Positions 17,800-27,121 of a stretch of 64,000 nt of DNA are shown piece by piece. Both the position numbers and the translations under genes were made by a program. Within the stretch, counting starts at the first letter, position 1. Each line of letters opens with the position of its first letter. The stretch is from CALZKI01 sp045124055 (lineage in GTDB: Bacteria > Bacillota > Clostridia > Lachnospirales > Lachnospiraceae), in contig JBGVKZ010000036.1 of NCBI GenBank assembly GCA_045124055.1, positions 62,001-126,000 on the forward strand. Reading direction: 5' to 3'. The notes beneath the pieces were generated by a model that had not been told where the DNA came from, ran no database searches, and saw nothing but the letters and a program-made list of their open reading frames with translations.

Positions 17800-19077
17800 T
17801 TAATCTTTAATAATGTCTGTCACACGGACACCAAAACTTTCTTCAATAACTACTACTTCGCCTTTTGCAACCAATTTACCATTTACTAATACATCTACTG
17901 GTTCACCGGCAATCTTATCTAATTCTATGATTGTACCAGGTGCAAAATCAAGAATATCTGAAATACGTTTCTGTGTTCTTCCCAATTCTACCGTTACCTC
18001 TAATGGTACATCTCTAATAAGACCTATATTTTCTGCTCCAGGAATTGCACTGTAATCCGGTGTAAAGCTCTGGAACTGTGCCGGCTGAATATTGATGTTC
18101 TGCTGAGGCATACCCATCATTGGCATTCCCATTTGTGGCATCGCCATCTGCTGCATATTCATCTGCGGCATTCCCATCTGTTGCATATTCATCTGTGGCA
18201 TTCCCATCTGAGACATATCCATTTGAGGCATTCCCATACCGCCTTGCATTGCATTGTAATCAGGCTGTGGTGCTTCTGCCACCTGTGGAGTAGGTTGTGG
18301 TGCCACCTGAGGTGTAGGTGCCGCTGCTGGTTCAGGTGCTTTGGCTGTATCCTCTACTGGCATTCCCGACATACTCATAAATGTTGAATATAGAGATTTT
18401 GCAAAATCTACCGGGTAAAGCTGCATAATTGTACTATCTACTAAGTCTTCAATCTGCATACTAAACGCAATTTTAACAAAAGTTCCTGCAAGGAAAGGTG
18501 AGATTTCTTCCGGTGATTGAAAGTCTGTAATATTGATAAGACTTGACTCCGGAGGACTAATATCAATCATTTTTCCAAGCATTGAAGAAAGCGATGTTGC
18601 TGATGAACCCATCATCTGATTCATCGCTTCCGAAATCGCACTTAAATGTAATTCTCCAAGTTCTCCATCAATATTAGTACCATCACCACCCATCATTAAG
18701 TCGGTAATGATTTTTACATCTCTTTCTTTCAAAATCAGGATATTGTTTCCATCTAAACCATTTGTGTAGTGAATCTGAATAAATACACATGGTCTTGAAT
18801 AATCCTCAATTACATTTTCCCATTTTGCTAAGGTTACTACTGGAGTAGTAATATTTACTTTTCTGTTTACTAAAGAATATAACGTTGTGGCTGATGAACC
18901 CATACTGATATTTGCCACTTCACCGATGGCATCTTTTTCTACCTCAGTAAGCAAATCTTCATCAATAAAATTGTCTTCCACAACCGGACTTTCTTCAGAA
19001 GCTGGTTCTTCTGTGTCCACCATGCCACTTAAAAGGGCATTGATTTCGTCTTGTGATAACATTCCACCAGAATCCAT
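17800..19077 (-). CDS. fliY: Flagellar motor switch phosphatase FliY
   Basis: 425 aa, three parts. Residues 1-20 (MLSQDEINALLSG) are the CheY-P-binding peptide shared with FliM. Residues about 40-225 are a CheC-type phosphatase with both active signatures (Glu53/Asn56 and Glu150/Asn153). Residues about 355-424 are the FliN/SpoA domain (VPLEVTVELGRTQKRISDIL). The linker between them contains a Pro/Gln stretch and a long Met/Gln/Pro repeat (277-327). FliY is the switch-ring component that also dephosphorylates CheY-P. It is 2 bases downstream of fliM. Confidence 0.95.
   Translation of the reverse strand: MDSGGMLSQDEINALLSGMVDTEEPASEESPVVEDNFIDEDLLTEVEKDAIGEVANISMGSSATTLYSLVNRKVNITTPVVTLAKWENVIEDYSRPCVFIQIHYTNGLDGNNILILKERDVKIITDLMMGGDGTNIDGELGELHLSAISEAMNQMMGSSATSLSSMLGKMIDISPPESSLINITDFQSPEEISPFLAGTFVKIAFSMQIEDLVDSTIMQLYPVDFAKSLYSTFMSMSGMPVEDTAKAPEPAAAPTPQVAPQPTPQVAEAPQPDYNAMQGGMGMPQMDMSQMGMPQMNMQQMGMPQMNMQQMAMPQMGMPMMGMPQQNINIQPAQFQSFTPDYSAIPGAENIGLIRDVPLEVTVELGRTQKRISDILDFAPGTIIELDKIAGEPVDVLVNGKLVAKGEVVVIEESFGVRVTDIIKD
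18097..18249 (-). repeat. Met-Gln-Pro tandem repeat in the fliY linker
   Basis: The DNA consists of related 15- to 30-base units encoding variations on MGMPQMNMQQ (FliY residues 277-327). The variation among units is mostly in codons for Met, Asn and Gln, so the frame is kept. Such units can change number by slippage. Confidence 0.75.
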
Positions 19078-19079
19078 TC

Positions 19080-20060
19080 CTACTCGTCCCCCTCTCTTAC
19101 CACCGAAGTAACTCTAACTGCATATTTGTCTGTGCTAGAGCCCGGAAGGGCGGTAAATTTTTTAATATTGCCGACAAACACATCTAATTCGCTGTCGGTC
19201 TTTGTATCTAATTTAATAATATCGCCTCTCTGCAAACCAATAAAGTCATTTACAGATATCACACTTCTTCCCAAAATTGTCTTAATTGGGACAACTGCTC
19301 TATTCAGCAATATTTCAATATACTCATTATAATTTTCATTTGTCTCCTGCATCGTTGAGAACCAATACTTCGTATTCAACTTATCCATAATGTTCTCTAA
19401 TGTAAAATATGGAAGACAAACATTCATAAGGCCATCTACTTCACCAATCTTTATATTCAGTGTAACAATCGCTATCATATCACTTGGTGAAATAATCTGT
19501 GCAAACTGTGGATTCGTCTCAATTCTTTCCATCATCGGATTGATATCCACTACGTTTTTCCATGGGTCACGCATCAGCTGCATACAAATGACCATCATTT
19601 TTTCTATAATTGAACGCTCGATTTCCGAAAAATCTCTCGCTTTATCCAGTGGTTCACCGGAACCGCCAAGCATTCTGTCTATCATTGCAAAACCAATATT
19701 GGTAGATAATTCAATGATAATATTTCCTGCCAATGGTGCAAAACTTACAATACCCAAAATACTGGGTGTACTAAGTGCGTTAGTGAATTCCGAAAAAGTA
19801 ACCGTTTCAGAACTTGCAACACCAATTTGAACATTCTTTCTTAAATAAACCGGTAAATTGGTAGAAACTAATCTTCCGTAATGTTCATATATAATTTCTA
19901 GAGTTCTCAAATGCTCTTTGGAGAATTTTGCCGGACGCTTAAAGTCATAATCCTTAACCTGTTTCTCCTCTTTTTCTTGCATTTGGTCTACATCTAATTC
20001 ACCGGTACTAAACGCTGCAAGCAGATTGTCAATTTCGCTTTGCGATAATACCTCACTCAC
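19080..20060 (-). CDS. fliM: Flagellar motor switch protein FliM
   Basis: 326 aa from the GTG at 20058-20060, which has GGGAGG 8 bases upstream; a GTG three codons earlier overlaps that ribosome-binding site and is rejected. The N-terminal peptide EVLSQSEIDNLLAAF binds CheY-P. The middle domain contains the FliG-contacting GGSGEP loop (MIDRMLGGSGEPLDKARDFS) and the C-terminal SpoA domain ends the protein. FliM is the main ring of the C-ring switch. Spacing to fliY is 2 bases. Confidence 0.95.
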   Translation of the reverse strand: MSEVLSQSEIDNLLAAFSTGELDVDQMQEKEEKQVKDYDFKRPAKFSKEHLRTLEIIYEHYGRLVSTNLPVYLRKNVQIGVASSETVTFSEFTNALSTPSILGIVSFAPLAGNIIIELSTNIGFAMIDRMLGGSGEPLDKARDFSEIERSIIEKMMVICMQLMRDPWKNVVDINPMMERIETNPQFAQIISPSDMIAIVTLNIKIGEVDGLMNVCLPYFTLENIMDKLNTKYWFSTMQETNENYNEYIEILLNRAVVPIKTILGRSVISVNDFIGLQRGDIIKLDTKTDSELDVFVGNIKKFTALPGSSTDKYAVRVTSVVREGDE

Positions 20061-20094
20061 GCCCGTCACCTCCCTAAGTCGCTTTTTCTATTAT

Positions 20095-20607
20095 TTATGA
20101 AAGGTTCCAACCGTTAAATACTACATCTACAATAAATGTTGAATCATAAAGGTTTTGAATTCTTGTTAAAATTTCATCAGCAATCGCTTCTTTGTTTGCT
20201 TCTGCTTCTTCCTTTGTGTAACTGCCAATTACCTGGTCAATTTCACCTTTAATCAAGCTTTCATAATTTGATATTGTACTACCATACTCTTTATAATCTT
20301 TGTGTTTTGTATTTACAGAAAGTGAAACAGACACGATACAGTAGTGGTCTTTTCCATCTTCAGCTGTTTTCAAATGAATTGTCATAGAATCTTCAATGTT
20401 ATACATTTCGATATCTTCTATGTTAATTTCTTCTTTGCCTTCTCCCTTTGCACTACCTACTTCTAACTGTAAAATAGTAGCAATATCAGTTACCAACGCT
20501 GATGTTTTCTTGCTGGTTCCTACTACACTAAACATCATAATACCAGTTAATACGATATTAACAACCAATAGTGCCAGAATCAGCACTGACAAAAGATTTC
20601 TTTTCAT
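20095..20607 (-). CDS. fliL: Flagellar basal body-associated protein FliL
   Basis: 170 aa. A basic N-terminus (MKRNL) precedes one membrane segment (residues about 5-28). The outside domain (SMTIHLKTAEDGKDHYCIVS, IADEILTRIQNLYDSTFIVD) fits FliL, which forms a ring around the stator and raises torque. The gene lies between motB and fliM, as usual. Confidence 0.88.
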   Translation of the reverse strand: MKRNLLSVLILALLVVNIVLTGIMMFSVVGTSKKTSALVTDIATILQLEVGSAKGEGKEEINIEDIEMYNIEDSMTIHLKTAEDGKDHYCIVSVSLSVNTKHKDYKEYGSTISNYESLIKGEIDQVIGSYTKEEAEANKEAIADEILTRIQNLYDSTFIVDVVFNGWNLS

Positions 20608-20626
20608 AAGAAACTTCCTCCATATA

Positions 20627-21481
20627 TTAATTAGAATATACTGAATTGTAAATTCTGATTTCTACTCGTCTGTTCTTCGCTCGTCCCTCTGGTGAAGAAT
20701 TATCTGCAACCGGTACATATTCTCCTCTACCAGAATGCTTAATATTTGCCGGATTCAAACTTGTGGTATCTACTAAATAATTAAACACTGACAAAGCTCT
20801 GGAACTACTAAGTTCATCATTGCTTGCATATTTACCACCGCCCGTAATCGGCACATTATCTGTATGACCTTCAATTTCGATAGTTCCCGTAGCATATCTT
20901 TGTAAAATACTACCGATTTTATCTAATATTGGTAAAACATCTTCTTTTAAAGTTGCACTTCCTGAATCAAACAAAAGTGCTCCTTTTAATGTAAGTTCGA
21001 CATACTGTGCAGTGAAATCAATATCTACTACATCTGCCATATCATTTTCATTGACAGCTTCTTCTATCTTCTCAGCCAGTTCTTCTGATTCTTTAAGACC
21101 TTCCTGTTCCAGAAAAGCTTCTGCCTCAGATACTTCATTCCACTCCTGATTCTGATTTTCATTTTTACTGTCCAGTTGGTCTACATTTTCATCACTGTCA
21201 GCTGTCTTACCTGTGGTATTAAAATACTCACTTAATTCGTTAAGCTGGCTAACACCATTACTTATCAATACGCCATCGCCAATGGCGGTAGAACCCGCTG
21301 TAAAAATACTAAAGGTTTGTGAAAAGCTGGCCGCCATCGCTTCAAATTTCGCCGCATCTACGGATGACATAGAGAACAACAAAACGAAGAAGCATAACAA
21401 AAGGTTCATCAAATCACCAAATGTTGCCATCCACGCCGGTGCTCCTGGTGCTGGTGCTTCTTCCTTTTTCTTTCTAGCCAT
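20627..21481 (-). CDS. motB: Flagellar motor stator protein MotB
   Basis: 284 aa. The N-terminal plug/transmembrane helix contains the proton-conducting Asp23 in ATFGDLMNLLLCFFVLLF. An acidic linker follows and the C-terminus is an OmpA-like peptidoglycan-binding domain (GTIEIEGHTDNVPI, SSSRALSVFNYLV, GRAKNRRVEIRI). The Leu and Met around Asp23 do not clearly decide between proton and sodium coupling. The start overlaps motA by 8 bases. Confidence 0.95.
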   Translation of the reverse strand: MARKKKEEAPAPGAPAWMATFGDLMNLLLCFFVLLFSMSSVDAAKFEAMAASFSQTFSIFTAGSTAIGDGVLISNGVSQLNELSEYFNTTGKTADSDENVDQLDSKNENQNQEWNEVSEAEAFLEQEGLKESEELAEKIEEAVNENDMADVVDIDFTAQYVELTLKGALLFDSGSATLKEDVLPILDKIGSILQRYATGTIEIEGHTDNVPITGGGKYASNDELSSSRALSVFNYLVDTTSLNPANIKHSGRGEYVPVADNSSPEGRAKNRRVEIRIYNSVYSN

Positions 21482-22268
21482 TCAAATCACCGCCTTCATC
21501 GGCAATTTCTCTATCTTTAGGAGCTACGAAGGATTTTAATTTTTCTTCGATAACTCGAGGATTTTCACCTGCCTGAATGGATAAGAGACCTTCAATCATA
21601 ATCTGCTTAACCATAACTTCTTTCGCATTATTTGCTTTCATCTTAGTTGCAACAGGAATACAAAGCCAGTTAGCAAGCATAGAACCATAAAGCGTCGTAA
21701 TAAGAGCTACAGCCATAGCTGGTCCAAGTGAACTTGGGTCATCCATATTACCTAACATATTAATCAGACCAATCAATGTACCAATCATACCCCAGGCAGG
21801 ACCCATAGAACCTAAAGTCTCCCAAAATCCAACTTTGCTTTTATGTCTATCTTCCAAACTTGTTAATTCCGTTTCCATAATGGCACGAACTAATTCAGGG
21901 TCTGTACCATCGACAATCAATAAAATACCTTTTTTCAAAAAGGCATCGTCCAAATCTGCCGCTGCTTCTTCCAAAGATAAAAGACCTTCTTTTCTGGCAA
22001 CATTCGACAAATCAATAATACGGCGAATCATCTCGCCTGTATCTTCTGCATATACTTTGAAAATTAACTTGATACTCTTTAAACCATCTACGAACTCTGA
22101 CAAAGTATTCGTTACCAAAGTCGCACAAAAAGAACCGCCGAAAGTAATCAACACCGACGGAAAATCCAAGAATCCTTTCAGGGATGCAATACCGGAATCA
22201 CCCAAACAAATTGATATAACTACTAATACAAATCCAACAATTAATCCAAGAATCGACGCTAAATCCAC
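21474..22268 (-). CDS. motA: Flagellar motor stator protein MotA
   Basis: 264 aa with four membrane helices: residues about 5-25 and 32-50, then about 148-170 and 180-200. The TM3/TM4 motif GSMGPAWGMIGTLIGLINML and the PAMAVALITTLYGSMLAN segment are conserved MotA features. The cytoplasmic loop interacts with FliG. With MotB it forms the ion-driven 5:2 stator. It follows flbD by 24 bases. Confidence 0.95.
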   Translation of the reverse strand: MDLASILGLIVGFVLVVISICLGDSGIASLKGFLDFPSVLITFGGSFCATLVTNTLSEFVDGLKSIKLIFKVYAEDTGEMIRRIIDLSNVARKEGLLSLEEAAADLDDAFLKKGILLIVDGTDPELVRAIMETELTSLEDRHKSKVGFWETLGSMGPAWGMIGTLIGLINMLGNMDDPSSLGPAMAVALITTLYGSMLANWLCIPVATKMKANNAKEVMVKQIMIEGLLSIQAGENPRVIEEKLKSFVAPKDREIADEGGDLNG

Positions 22269-22292
22269 GAAAAATCACCTATTTTTGCACAA

Positions 22293-22475
22293 TTATGCAA
22301 AATTGTCCTTTCTATACGATTTTACTAAATTTTTAAGGTCTTGTCTACTTTCTTTTACAATTATTTTTCTTCCCGTCGAAAAAGAAATAACTGTGTCAGG
22401 AGTTTCTTCAATAACTTCTATAAAATTGGGATTAATAAGAATTTTCTGTCCGTTCATTTTCGTCACTTCAACCAT
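22293..22475 (-). CDS. flbD: Flagellar FlbD family protein
   Basis: 60 aa from the ATG at 22473-22475, which has GGGAGG 8 bases upstream. An in-frame reading extends 15 codons further but has no ribosome signal. The sequence VEVTKMNGQKILINPNFIEV followed by IEETPDTVISFSTGRKIIV is the compact FlbD family (unrelated to the Caulobacter regulator of the same name). It is always near motA or flgE in Gram-positive flagellar operons; its role is unknown. Confidence 0.85.
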   Translation of the reverse strand: MVEVTKMNGQKILINPNFIEVIEETPDTVISFSTGRKIIVKESRQDLKNLVKSYRKDNFA

Positions 22476-22512
22476 ACTATGTACCTCCCAACTGCTATTT
22501 AAAATATATGTT

Positions 22513-22544
22513 GAGGGCACCTGAATTTTTCATTCGGTACCCTC
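22513..22544 (-). other. Stem-loop between flgE and flbD
   Basis: GAGGGTACC and GGTGCCCTC arms (with extra GAAT/ATTC pairs and one bulge) form a strong hairpin in the 114-base gap between hook gene flgE and flbD. No T-run follows directly, so it is not a classical terminator. It could be a partial terminator or an RNA-stability element that reduces motA/motB mRNA relative to hook mRNA. Confidence 0.55.
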
Positions 22545-22589
22545 GTTTAATTACCTATATTTTACTATATTTTTTCATTTAAAACAACA

Positions 22590-24380
22590 CTAACGTTTCA
22601 GATTTACAAGTTCTTCCAACATAGAGTCAGATGTTGTAATGATACGGCTGTTAGCCTGATATCCTCTTTGTGTTGTAATCATTTCTGTAAATTCTGCTGC
22701 AAGGTCAACGTTACTCATTTCCAAAACACCCGTTGAGAACGAACCGCCACCTGCTGTTACATCTTCACCAATACCATCAAACTCACCAGAGTTCAAGGTT
22801 GCTGAATATAAATTGTCGCCTTCCTTCATAAGACCGGAAGCATTTGCGAAATTAGCTACTGCAATCTGTCCTAACAATTTTGTCTGACCATTGTCATAAG
22901 AAGCATAAATCATACCATTGTTAGAAATACTAATACCTGACATTTCGCCCAATTTTCTACCTGTACCAAGACCTGTCTTGTCACCACTTGTAGCACCAAT
23001 CGTTGATGTACCACTATTGTTATACATAGTAGAAGAACTAAAGTCGATTGCAATATCTGTAAAATTCTGTAAAGAAGTTCCGTTAATTGAATCCGCAAAA
23101 TCAAAAGTTACCTCTTTACCACCATTGATACTTACAAAAGCACCATCGTCTGTATTGTAAACTAATTTTGCACCACTAACTTCTTTATTAGTGACTGTTA
23201 GAACACCTGTCTCTGAAATAGTGTAATCGTTAACAGAATCGGCATCTACACCTGAATAGTAATCTTCCATATTGATTGTACCATCATTGATACCACTCTG
23301 TAATTCTCCAAGTGTCAAGGTTGTAGCACCACCATCTAATGATACCGTATCAATATTTGTTGTATAAACTGCTTCTGTTAAAGACTGGTTGATTGCTGCG
23401 TCCTTTGTTTTGTATACAAGGCCGTTTGTATCTACAAAGTTACCTGTACTTTCCAAAACACCATAGGCTGCTGCGGCTGCACTTGCTACATCATTTCCTG
23501 ACGCATCTTTCCAAGAAATGCTTGTATCACCAGTATCATATTTCATCTGTTTGTAGGTTACAGATACACTGTCTTTAAAGTTGTAGGTATCGGATACTGC
23601 TACATTAATGCTACCACCGACATTTGCAATCGTTGTGATGTCATCTGTTGCATAAATGTCTTTTAAGGATGTACCAGTAGAATCAATAATATCATCTAAC
23701 TGAACATAATATTCACCTTTTACTTCTGTCTGATGAATAGACATTTTTGCTGTATAAGCATAACCTAAACTATCATAAAAACCTAAGCTGATAGTTTTAC
23801 CACTTGTACTTGTTACGTTCGTATCATTTTTATCCAAAATACCGGAAACGTAAGCAAGACTTGTTGCTTCTGGTGGATAAGTCATATTGTCTGCATTCAT
23901 AATCTGAAGACTACTTACAGTATCCTGTTTGATTGTCATAGTTGATTCATCAACCTGCCAACCCATAACTGTATAACCATTGCTTCTCATGCAAAGGTTA
24001 CCTACGCCATCTACGTAGAAACCACCATCACGTGTAAAATATGTATTACTTCCATCGCTTACTACGAAGAAAGAATCACCATTGACCATAATATCGAAGG
24101 GATTATTTGTTGTCTGTGCAGAGCCACTTGTTGAAATTGCTGTGGCAATCGCACCTGTCGATACACCAAGACCAATCTGCATTGCGTTAACACCGCCGGC
24201 ACCAGTTGTTGCATTCGCACCTGATGCATGGGAAGTTGTCTGATACATTACATCGCTAAAAGATACAGATTGTGATTTATATGCTGTTGTGTTTACGTTG
24301 GCAACATTGTTACCGATAACGTCCATCTTTGTCTGGTGTGTTTTTAAACCTGCTACACCAGAGTATAATGATCTCATCAT
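22590..24380 (-). CDS. flgE: Flagellar hook protein FlgE
   Basis: 596 aa. The N-terminus RSLYSGVAGLKTHQTKMDVI followed by GNNVANVNTTAYKSQ is the rod/hook family signature. The central region is a variable, Asp/Thr-rich outer domain. The C-terminus (SNVDLAAEFTEMITTQRGYQ then ANSRIITTSDSMLEELVNLK) forms the coiled inner helix. FlgE polymerises into the hook joining motor and filament. The first two codons are both ATG, so the start may be one residue later; GGAGG lies just upstream. It is longer than Salmonella FlgE (about 400 aa), as in many Clostridia. Confidence 0.95.
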   Translation of the reverse strand: MMRSLYSGVAGLKTHQTKMDVIGNNVANVNTTAYKSQSVSFSDVMYQTTSHASGANATTGAGGVNAMQIGLGVSTGAIATAISTSGSAQTTNNPFDIMVNGDSFFVVSDGSNTYFTRDGGFYVDGVGNLCMRSNGYTVMGWQVDESTMTIKQDTVSSLQIMNADNMTYPPEATSLAYVSGILDKNDTNVTSTSGKTISLGFYDSLGYAYTAKMSIHQTEVKGEYYVQLDDIIDSTGTSLKDIYATDDITTIANVGGSINVAVSDTYNFKDSVSVTYKQMKYDTGDTSISWKDASGNDVASAAAAAYGVLESTGNFVDTNGLVYKTKDAAINQSLTEAVYTTNIDTVSLDGGATTLTLGELQSGINDGTINMEDYYSGVDADSVNDYTISETGVLTVTNKEVSGAKLVYNTDDGAFVSINGGKEVTFDFADSINGTSLQNFTDIAIDFSSSTMYNNSGTSTIGATSGDKTGLGTGRKLGEMSGISISNNGMIYASYDNGQTKLLGQIAVANFANASGLMKEGDNLYSATLNSGEFDGIGEDVTAGGGSFSTGVLEMSNVDLAAEFTEMITTQRGYQANSRIITTSDSMLEELVNLKR

Positions 24381-24470
24381 AATTTAATGACCTCCTAATT
24401 TCTTTATCCAATAAAGATTTTGCATTTGTTCCATCTGTCAGTCAGGAACTTTCGCTTCCATAAGGTCCAG

Positions 24471-24866
24471 CTATATTATTACTGCTCCATCTATATTGGT
24501 AAATACGTTTTCATCTGTTTCTGTTTGATCCATTGCTGTAACCACTGTGTTGTTTGGCACATTTACTATAAAAGCTAATTGGTCCACAATTACCAGTGAT
24601 TCTCGAATTCCTTTTTCGCCAGCTTTTGTCGCACCTTCATTTAATCGTTCCAGTTGTTCTTCTGTCAGTTCAATATTTCTGTCAAACAAACGGTTGCTAG
24701 CATGTTTGGAAAATTTTAATTCCGTACTCTGCGTTGTTTTTTGGCTTAAAATATCCTGAAAGGAAAATCCATCTGGAATCGTCTTTCCTGTATTTTTTAC
24801 AGGTGAACTTAAATATTGATCTTTCAGCTGTTCTATGGAAAGGAATTGATTATTTTGAATATTCAT
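24471..24866 (-). CDS. TIGR02530-type flagellar operon protein
   Basis: 131 aa, soluble. The motif FSKHASNRLFDRNIELTEEQ, then a Leu-rich helix and GIRESLVIVDQLAFIVNVPN, matches the conserved small protein found next to flgD and flgE in Gram-positive flagellar operons. Its job is not established; a role in hook assembly is inferred from position. It lies between flgD and flgE. Confidence 0.82.
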   Translation of the reverse strand: MNIQNNQFLSIEQLKDQYLSSPVKNTGKTIPDGFSFQDILSQKTTQSTELKFSKHASNRLFDRNIELTEEQLERLNEGATKAGEKGIRESLVIVDQLAFIVNVPNNTVVTAMDQTETDENVFTNIDGAVII

Positions 24867-24883
24867 ATTCTTCTCCTTTCACA

Positions 24884-24909
24884 GTTAAACAAATCTGTTT
24901 GTTTTTAAC
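24884..24909 (-). other. Small stem-loop between flgD and the next gene
   Basis: In the 60-base gap, GTTAA-AA-ACAAA and TTTGT-TTAAC arms fold over a 4-base loop just before the ribosome-binding site at about 24876. It may tune translation of the downstream gene. Statistical weight is modest in AT-rich DNA. Confidence 0.35.
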
Positions 24910-24926
24910 TTATGTGTTGATTTGCT

Positions 24927-25613
24927 TTACACCTCGGTAGCACTATCACTTTCATCACCAGTAGTACTGTCTGTTGATGTTTCATTTTTCTTTAACTCAA
25001 CTACTTTTTCTACATATTTCTGAAGTGCTGCTTCCATTTCATCATCGATGTAGCCCTTTGTATAATCGCTATACTGCTGTAATGCTGTATACAAGTTTGC
25101 AACAGAATCGTAATCACTTACTGTAATCGCGTCTAAAACTGGTAATTTGTTGAAAGCTTCCATCCATTCTTTTGCAAGTTCTGTTGCTTCCACATAAGTT
25201 GAGTCATATACGCTGACTACGTCTTCTGCTTTGTAAAGCTCTCCATTGATAGATACATATGGTGTGCCACTTTCGTAGTAAACATAATCTACAATGCCTT
25301 CTACGGATTTATCTTCGCCGCCTGCTGTGGTATATTCTACATATACGGTCTGACCAACCAGTCCGGAAGCTCTCTGTAAATCCATTGTTTCTGACATATT
25401 CATCATCTGCTCCAATTCTGAATATGTTGCGTATTGCTGAATATATTCTGTGTTTGAAGTAGGTTCCATTGGGTCCTGATATTTCATCTGAGCTACTAAA
25501 AGTTGCAAGAAATCATCTTTACCTAAAGAAGACGAGCTTTCTGTGGCTTTTTTCTCAGTAGAGCTCACCGAATCCAAAATTTTTCCTTCTTCTACGATTG
25601 CTGATATTGCCAT
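24927..25613 (-). CDS. flgD: Flagellar hook-capping protein FlgD
   Basis: 228 aa. The N-terminal signature KDDFLQLLVAQMKYQDPMEP followed by TSNTEYIQQYATYSELEQM is diagnostic of FlgD. The middle segment (VGQTVYVEYTTAGGEDKSVE, YKAEDVVSVYD) is the hook-cap fold. The C-terminal 90 residues are helical and charged, ending in a Thr/Ser/Asp-rich tail. FlgD forms the cap under which FlgE polymerises. It lies 15 bases downstream of fliK. Confidence 0.93.
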   Translation of the reverse strand: MAISAIVEEGKILDSVSSTEKKATESSSSLGKDDFLQLLVAQMKYQDPMEPTSNTEYIQQYATYSELEQMMNMSETMDLQRASGLVGQTVYVEYTTAGGEDKSVEGIVDYVYYESGTPYVSINGELYKAEDVVSVYDSTYVEATELAKEWMEAFNKLPVLDAITVSDYDSVANLYTALQQYSDYTKGYIDDEMEAALQKYVEKVVELKKNETSTDSTTGDESDSATEV

Positions 25614-25628
25614 TTTTTTATCTCCCTT

Positions 25629-27059
25629 CTATGCCATAAAGTCTATGGTATTACCATTTCTTGCCATCATGTCAGCCGCAATCTTTACTGCATCATCTTC
25701 TTCAAACATATCATCTTCCATATCCATTTCATTCAAATTAATACGGCGAATCTGTTTTTTAGATGTTTTTTGACTTCCCTCCTGGGTAGTTCCTTCTCTA
25801 CCATTTTTATCAAGATTTCTGTCAAACTGCTGACTTGCTACGGTTACTTCCACCGCTTGCACTTTCATTCCCTGTTCATTCAAGCTTTCCTTCAACTGAA
25901 TGAGCTGGCCTTCAATAATAGCTTTGACGCTATCGTCCTGTGTTGTAAACTGTGCTGTTACAATTCCATTTTTATTCGAAACCTCAATCTGTAAAGTTCC
26001 TAATTCTTCTGGATGTAACTGCATTTGTACACTACTCATATCTGGTTTTACAGATACTTTAATGTAGTCTAAAACCTGCTGCATAATTTCTCTTGCTTCA
26101 AAAGTCATATATGGATTCACTCCATTATCCACATTCAAAGCTGCATTTTGCAATGTGTTATTGCTTGACACATTTGTTAAAAACTGCTGGTTTTGTTCTG
26201 CCTCACTGTGTGTCATATCCTGACTTGTGGATTCATTGGTTGTTTTTGTGGATTCAGATGTGTTTACCTTGACTGTGTTTTCTGTTTCTTCCACATTATT
26301 TTCTGTGTTTTTAACTTCTGTTCTTACGGTTTCGTCAATTTCTTTTTCCACCATAACAACATCGTTATCTGAAACTTTTACATCTGCCTGTTCCATTTCT
26401 ACATTACCTTTGAATTCTTCTTTTGAAACATATTCCATAAGTTCCTCCACGGTTACGTCCGTACTTTCTGAAACTTCGGTTAACATTTCTTCCATTTTTC
26501 CGAGTAAATTGTTTACCTGAGAAAATAGGTCTTCGTCCATCACGATTTGAGTAACATCTTCAGCTCCTGTGATTACTAAAGCTACCTGAGTAAGATTCTC
26601 TTTGTCGAAAAGTCCTATTGCCGAAATACCAAGTTCTTCAAGAACTTTCTTAACGTCTTCTTCAGTAACGCCTAGTTCTTTTGCGATTTCGCCAATCAAT
26701 TCTTCTGCTTTTTCTTCCAGTTCATCTTTTACTTCTTCGGTAACTTCATCGGTCTTTGGAGTTTCTTTTGATTCTTCCACGTCAGTACTCTTTGTGTTTT
26801 CATCAACCTTTTTTGTAGTTTCTTCCTGCACATTGTTTTCCTTCGCAAAATCGTTATCTTTTTCAGAAACATTTTTTGCATCTTTAGATGTTTCAGCAAC
26901 CTGATTTTGTTCCGGAAGTACATTGGTGTTTTGTCCTGATGTTTTGTTCATAATCTGTGAAAAACTTTCACTTGCAGAACTCATACCTGTTACGTTTTGA
27001 TTTTTTGTACTAATGTTACTAAAAAATAAAGTAGCATCAGATACAGGTGTACTCGTCAT
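25629..27059 (-). CDS. fliK: Flagellar hook-length control protein FliK
   Basis: 476 aa from the ATG at 27057-27059. Another ATG two codons upstream is only 1 base from the GGAGG at 27067-27071, whereas the chosen ATG has 7 bases of spacing. Residues 1-320 are low-complexity, very rich in Glu, Thr, Val and Lys, as expected for the disordered ruler part. The C-terminal Flg_hook domain is visible (KPDMSSVQMQLHPEELGTLQ, GQLIQLKESLNEQGMKVQAV). FliK measures hook length and flips FlhB specificity. A sigma28-like promoter lies directly upstream. Confidence 0.92.
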   Translation of the reverse strand: MTSTPVSDATLFFSNISTKNQNVTGMSSASESFSQIMNKTSGQNTNVLPEQNQVAETSKDAKNVSEKDNDFAKENNVQEETTKKVDENTKSTDVEESKETPKTDEVTEEVKDELEEKAEELIGEIAKELGVTEEDVKKVLEELGISAIGLFDKENLTQVALVITGAEDVTQIVMDEDLFSQVNNLLGKMEEMLTEVSESTDVTVEELMEYVSKEEFKGNVEMEQADVKVSDNDVVMVEKEIDETVRTEVKNTENNVEETENTVKVNTSESTKTTNESTSQDMTHSEAEQNQQFLTNVSSNNTLQNAALNVDNGVNPYMTFEAREIMQQVLDYIKVSVKPDMSSVQMQLHPEELGTLQIEVSNKNGIVTAQFTTQDDSVKAIIEGQLIQLKESLNEQGMKVQAVEVTVASQQFDRNLDKNGREGTTQEGSQKTSKKQIRRINLNEMDMEDDMFEEDDAVKIAADMMARNGNTIDFMA

Positions 27060-27121
27060 TCGCATTCCTCCAATCTTAAGTTGTCAAGGTTCTTAAATTT
27101 ATATATATTCATACAAAATAT

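Noticed and set aside
18097..18249. Regular 30-base repeats that look like a CRISPR array
   Set aside because: Units vary, have no unique spacers and encode the FliY linker in frame.
22910..23160. Open frames within flgE on both strands
   Set aside because: They overlap a full-length hook gene with strong family motifs; composition is that of shadow frames.
26227..26923. Plus-strand frame rich in Ser/Phe opposite fliK
   Set aside because: It is the antisense of the Glu/Lys/Thr-rich ruler region of FliK and lacks start signals.
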